The notes beneath the pieces are model-generated. The model was given only the letters and a program-made list of their open reading frames with translations. It ran no database searches and was not told the origin of the DNA. Below are positions 16,600-20,264 of a stretch of DNA of 20,264 nt, one piece after another. Position 1 is the stretch's first letter. Every line of letters begins with the position of its first letter. Both the position numbers and the translations under genes were made by a program. Origin of the DNA: Asterionellopsis glacialis (Eukaryota > Bacillariophyta > Plagiogrammaphyceae > Rhaphoneidales > Asterionellopsidaceae); NCBI GenBank assembly GCA_014885115.2, contig WKLE02000779.1:1-20264 (forward strand), read 5' to 3'.

Positions 16600-19412
16600 T
16601 CAGAAAAATGAGTACATTTGTGGTCCAATCGGGTTTGTGTTCAACAAATTTCGACCCCCTCGTGGAACTATCAATTCCATAGAACGATTGTAAATTTCAC
16701 CATAGTTACCCACAGCTCCAATTGCATCACGAAACATGCCTTTCAAGCTTGGACCAAACAAATAAATATACACCATATCATTTGACATTTTTTGAGTGAT
16801 GAATTGTTCTTCTGCGGATATGGTTGCTGATACGATCCAAAACACAAAATTTGACCATTGCGGATCTTCTTCTCGGGTAACCATCGCAAAAACTCCTTCA
16901 GGCGATCTGTACCATCATTTGTTATAAACAAAACACAACAACAAAGGAGTGAGTTGGCAGAAACGAAAAATAGTAACGTTTCACTTAATCTTTTATGCAA
17001 AACAGACAAACTAGTAACTCACAAATTATTCTCATCCTCGTCGCCATAAAAGTAAGGAAGTCAGAATGTGAAGCCTTTGCCGGTCGACGCTTCCTTCACG
17101 TCAGCCTCTAAAGTTATCCTACCTCCGGCAAGCACATCTACTGTTCCATTGTCCAATGCTTGAAAACCCATTTCATCATTCTCCACATCGATGATCGTTA
17201 TCCTGCTCAAATCCCCTTGGAATAGACTTGCACACAAGGCATAACAATAGTCAGCGTCCATACCCTGCCATCGTTCTATACCTGTTGTGTTGTGCATGAC
17301 TACTTCACCAAAGCCAACTCGTTTCATAATACCACAGCGAAGTTCACCCAAACTTGTTCTGATGTTATAAAGTGTCGAACCTTGCACAGAATCAGGACCT
17401 TTCACTATAATTTGACCCAGCAGATAAGCCAAATGAAGACCTGTGCTACCATTATTCAGTAAATTTGTTCTAAAAAAGTTGCGAGGGAGAATAAACTCAA
17501 GATATTTACTGTACAAATCTCCATAATTGCCAACAGCCTTGATTGCATTGACAAACATATTCTCGTATTTCTCCCCAAATACAGTGGTAGTCATGAAGTT
17601 AGATGCTGTACTTTCGGTGATGTTTTGTTCCTCAGCTGCTATGAGTGCTCTCACGACCCATCTGACAAAGTCTGACCATACTGGGTCATCTTGACGAGTC
17701 ACCAGTGCAGAAGGCCCATATTCGAAACTATTTCTTCCTATCTTGTACATATTTTCTGCGTGATTGGGAAAATGAACAGGTGATACATCAGTTTCAGTGG
17801 CAAAAATAACATTGCATTTTCCTGCAGTTATTGCTCCGTTAAAATCATTCGAGTCAATTGGGCGGATATGGAAATCAGCAACATGATTTATCAGGAAATT
17901 ATGTGCTATACCTCCTGCTTCGACACAGATTCTGACATTAGCACAGTTCCCAAAGTAAGTATCAAGTCTGTCAGCGCAGTCAACATATTCAGGAATCCCT
18001 CCGAACCGAAGTCCCATATACAGTGTAGGTGCTGAAAAGGTAAAGCCAGATTTAGCGTCCGGCTGAAATAAGTGTTTTTTTTTCAAAAAAGAAAAGGCAC
18101 GTAGGTAAGTCGCAGGTGCGCTCCTCTGTGCAGTGTAATTTCATTAAAACATGCTGTAATGACTTACTTGATAGACATTCAGTTCCATAGAAAGAGCGGT
18201 TCCTATGGTCAAAACATCGACAGACCTATCCACTTCAAGGGCTTCCCATTTTTCTGTAAGAGACATCGGCACTTTTATCATTTTATTGGGGTCGCCCAAT
18301 ACGGCTGCTGCCAGGGCACGGCACTACGATATCCAGATGTATGGAAGGGAACAGGGAGGGGGTAAGTTAATGAAATTACATTTTGCCGTAGGACATGAAA
18401 AATAAATTTGCGACTGAAGGAGACACACTTTGTACACTATTATTGATTTACATACCAAAGCACTTTCAGAATCATAAACGTAGCCACAACGGACAACTCC
18501 ATCGGTCTGAATAATATCAAGAGTCGGTAGAAGATTATGTGTTGGGGCTATTGTTGGAGCCATTGTTGGACTACCGGTTGTCGATGACTTTGTCTTGGTC
18601 AGACCAATAGAGAGTCCAATCACTGTTCCCAATGTAGTGAAGAGAACTATTGCCCAGCATACAATAATTCGTTTCTTTTTAGATTCAGATTCACTATCCT
18701 CCAATAAAATCTCGGCTTGTGTTGTTTCCATTATGATTTCGTCTTCTATTGTCTTGTTTAGCATTCTATTGCTTATTACTTTAACCACAATCTCTGGTTC
18801 TTCTTCGACGGATTTGTCGTCGCTGACGAGTCCACCATAATGAGAATCCCATGCAACGTCCTCGCCCCCGGTTCCAGGGATAGCAAATGCACCAGGAAGA
18901 GTCATATTCTCACTTGTCTGAAGGGGTTGCTGTAAATCAGCATTGTTTATGATGGCTGTATTCTGTGAGTGCCTTACCTGGTTACTATTACGGCTCCTCA
19001 TTCCGTTCTCTGCAAAAATTGCTGACCTTTTATTATCATCAAAATCAGTGGCATCATTTTCTGTAGTAGAATCATTAGCATTATTTACATTTGGCGATGA
19101 TATCTTTTCCCTTTTCCTCCTCGTCATCCTAATATTGTGCATGCCTAACTTTTTAGAATAGTGTTGCGGTGAGTCACCAGCAGTTGCTACGTGATTTTTA
19201 GCTTTTTTGCTTTGTTGGGCACTTGCACAAGATTGTAACGTCTGAGGTCCACTTTTGGGATCTTCAAAGTCCTCTAGTCCTATATTGACAGTACATGGCA
19301 TTTTTGCTACCTTCAAATCATTAGTAGTATCATCGCCCTTGGATTTAAACTTACAAGCAATGCCGGTTGATGATGCTGCGGAAGGATTGACATTCGTTTC
19401 AACTTTTGCCAT
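16600..19412 (-). CDS. Membrane-anchored protein with tandem SBP_bac_3-like amino-acid-binding domains; in-frame TGA in domain 2
   Basis: Exons on the minus strand are 19412-18456, 18323-18168, 18062-17023 and 16906-16600. The introns are 132, 105 and 116 nt, all GT-AG. Residues 1-245 are polar with basic clusters; the membrane helix is near 248-270 (after SKKKR), followed by a Thr/Pro-rich stalk. Two extracellular domains follow: domain 1 from about 306 (VVRCGY) and domain 2 from about 610 (GELRCG). Both carry the VDVL and GFTF blocks and, later, VTR(Q/E)(D/E)DPxWS(D/N)F and AVGNYG, typical of bacterial periplasmic amino-acid-binding proteins of the AapJ/SBP_bac_3 type. Codon 705 (17063-17061) is TGA where domain 1 has Ser (FTFS). 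Termination there gives 704 residues; read past, the frame runs to a TGA at 16602-16600 (about 819 codons). Domain 1 lacks about 23 residues at the first intron. The likely role is an amino-acid-sensing receptor or binding protein. Confidence 0.78.
17061..17063 (-). other. In-frame TGA interrupting solute-binding domain 2
   Basis: The codon follows GGC TTC ACA TTC and precedes CTT CCT TAC TTT TAT. Domain 1 has GGC TTT ACC TTT TCA GCA CCT at the same place, so TGA replaces a Ser codon and could arise from TCA by one C-to-G change. Downstream, the frame encodes LPYFYGDEDENNL, then a GTGAGT donor and ACAG acceptor keep the frame into SPEGVFAMVTREEDP. The next base is C; UGA-C is a leaky stop context in several eukaryotes. 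Confidence 0.85.
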
Positions 19413-19482
19413 CCCATCATCTGTACTTGTTGGTAAGTTGTCCAATATCAGCGCCTTTTCATTGCTCGTATCTATGATAGTA

Positions 19483-19581
19483 TCACTTATGCCTTTTAGG
19501 TCGTTTGATGTCAGTCAGCACTGGAAAGGAATCATCGCCTTTAGAGACGTTTTTAATGGACCTTTCGACTTTTTTCGACAT
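19483..19581 (-). other. Short upstream ORF, possible frame-shifted N-terminus of the solute-binding-domain gene
   Basis: An ATG at 19581 opens a 32-residue Lys- and Ser-rich reading frame ending in TGA at 19483. The main frame of the downstream gene is open from 19514 to 19412 but has no ATG there. Removing one A from the four-A run (plus-strand T 19494-19497) would join the two and add about 60 residues before the Met at 19412. It may equally be a regulatory upstream ORF. Confidence 0.4.
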
Positions 19582-20264
19582 TATCAATGATGTGAAAAGG
19601 GAGAGCAATTAGGGGATACGATCAGGATTGGCTGTTTGCTGTTTTGTATGCTAAACACGGCGGCCAAAATGGTGTATGGTTTGAAGTCTGTGTATAGCCA
19701 CACAATCCGCTGCGATGGCGTTTTTGTCCCCATTTCAGACGATTTCTTCCGTCGGGTGGCGGAACAGAACGACAACAGTTCACTTCACCCGCCTACGCAC
19801 TACTTACTATTTTACCTGAAAAGTGTATCCTACTTGTTACCTGTTAATCAGTTTTGTCTTTATGCTGCTTTCTCTAGCAATGCAACGTACGATGGCCTAC
19901 ATATTCTGTAGACAACGGAAACCGCACTAATAAAAATTGTTCAAATGGCGTCATCGCATCTCGTGTACGCTAAAAGTGACAATGATGATTGCTAGTAACT
20001 ATGTGGATAATTAACGAAATTGGATTTCATGGGAGACTCTGTTGGGATTGATCTGTGATACATAAAAAAAAAATACCTGGTAATTTCGAAATTGCTTGCT
20101 CTCTTGCAAACAAGAGAGTTGGTTGTGGGTGCCTGTAGTTGGGATTTCTTTATCGATGTCCCGCCGACTTCGAGACTGCAAATATGATGTAAAAAAAATA
20201 GCTTGCACACTCCCTGTCATCAACATAATATCGCCAAAAAATCAAAATCTCTCAAACCGCCCGC
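19582..20264. other. Right-end region with no recognised gene
   Basis: This should include the promoter of the minus-strand solute-binding-domain gene. ORFs on both strands (19636-19911 plus; 19992-20226 minus) are short and without recognisable content, and the plus-strand one lacks an ATG at its 5' limit. A perfect 8-bp inverted repeat, CTCTCTTG-CAAA-CAAGAGAG, lies at 20099-20118 and could form a small hairpin. One isolated TACCTGGTA word lies near 20074. Confidence 0.5.

Noticed and set aside
19636..19911. 91-codon plus-strand ORF near the right end
   Set aside because: No ATG at the ORF start, no domain, and it overlaps the presumed promoter of the minus-strand gene.

Overview
The window looks like nuclear DNA of a diatom or close stramenopile relative. 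It carries gamma-tubulin and the ribosome-assembly WD40 protein Ipi3/WDR18. Genes are compact, often intron-free and on alternating strands, and the few introns are short (105-144 nt, GT-AG). Some proteins have low-complexity, Ser/Arg-rich or acidic N-termini. The most diatom-like gene is a membrane-anchored protein with tandem bacterial-type amino-acid-binding domains. The assignment rests on gene content and style, not on a database match.

Layout, left to right. Positions 1-1804 are non-coding, with GTACC-rich repeats from about 960 to 1378. A spliced TLC-domain-like membrane protein follows (1805-2876, +), then gamma-tubulin (3641-5074, +). A Ser/Arg-repeat protein of unknown function (5212-6981, -) converges on gamma-tubulin and diverges from IPI3/WDR18 (7824-9491, +). 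IPI3 converges on a second, intron-free TLC-like paralog (9621-10634, -). About 2 kb of non-coding DNA packed with GTACCAGGTAC-type repeats separates that paralog from a phytanoyl-CoA-dioxygenase-like protein with a possible plastid presequence (12686-13867, +). A hypothetical protein with a weak F-box-like start follows (14108-15763, -). Last is a four-exon gene (16600-19412, -) encoding a cytosolic region, one membrane helix and two SBP_bac_3-like domains. The right end (19582-20264) has no recognisable gene.

There is no operon logic; these are independent eukaryotic genes. The most notable points are: (1) an in-frame TGA inside the second solute-binding domain, after which the family-like reading frame continues for 13 codons, across a clean intron and to the domain end; (2) nine exact copies of the 11-mer GTACCWGGTAC, all in the two intergenic regions upstream of the two TLC paralogs; (3) two genes whose upstream ORF would join the main frame if one A were removed from a short A-run. 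Point 3 suggests either sequence errors or N-terminal erosion.
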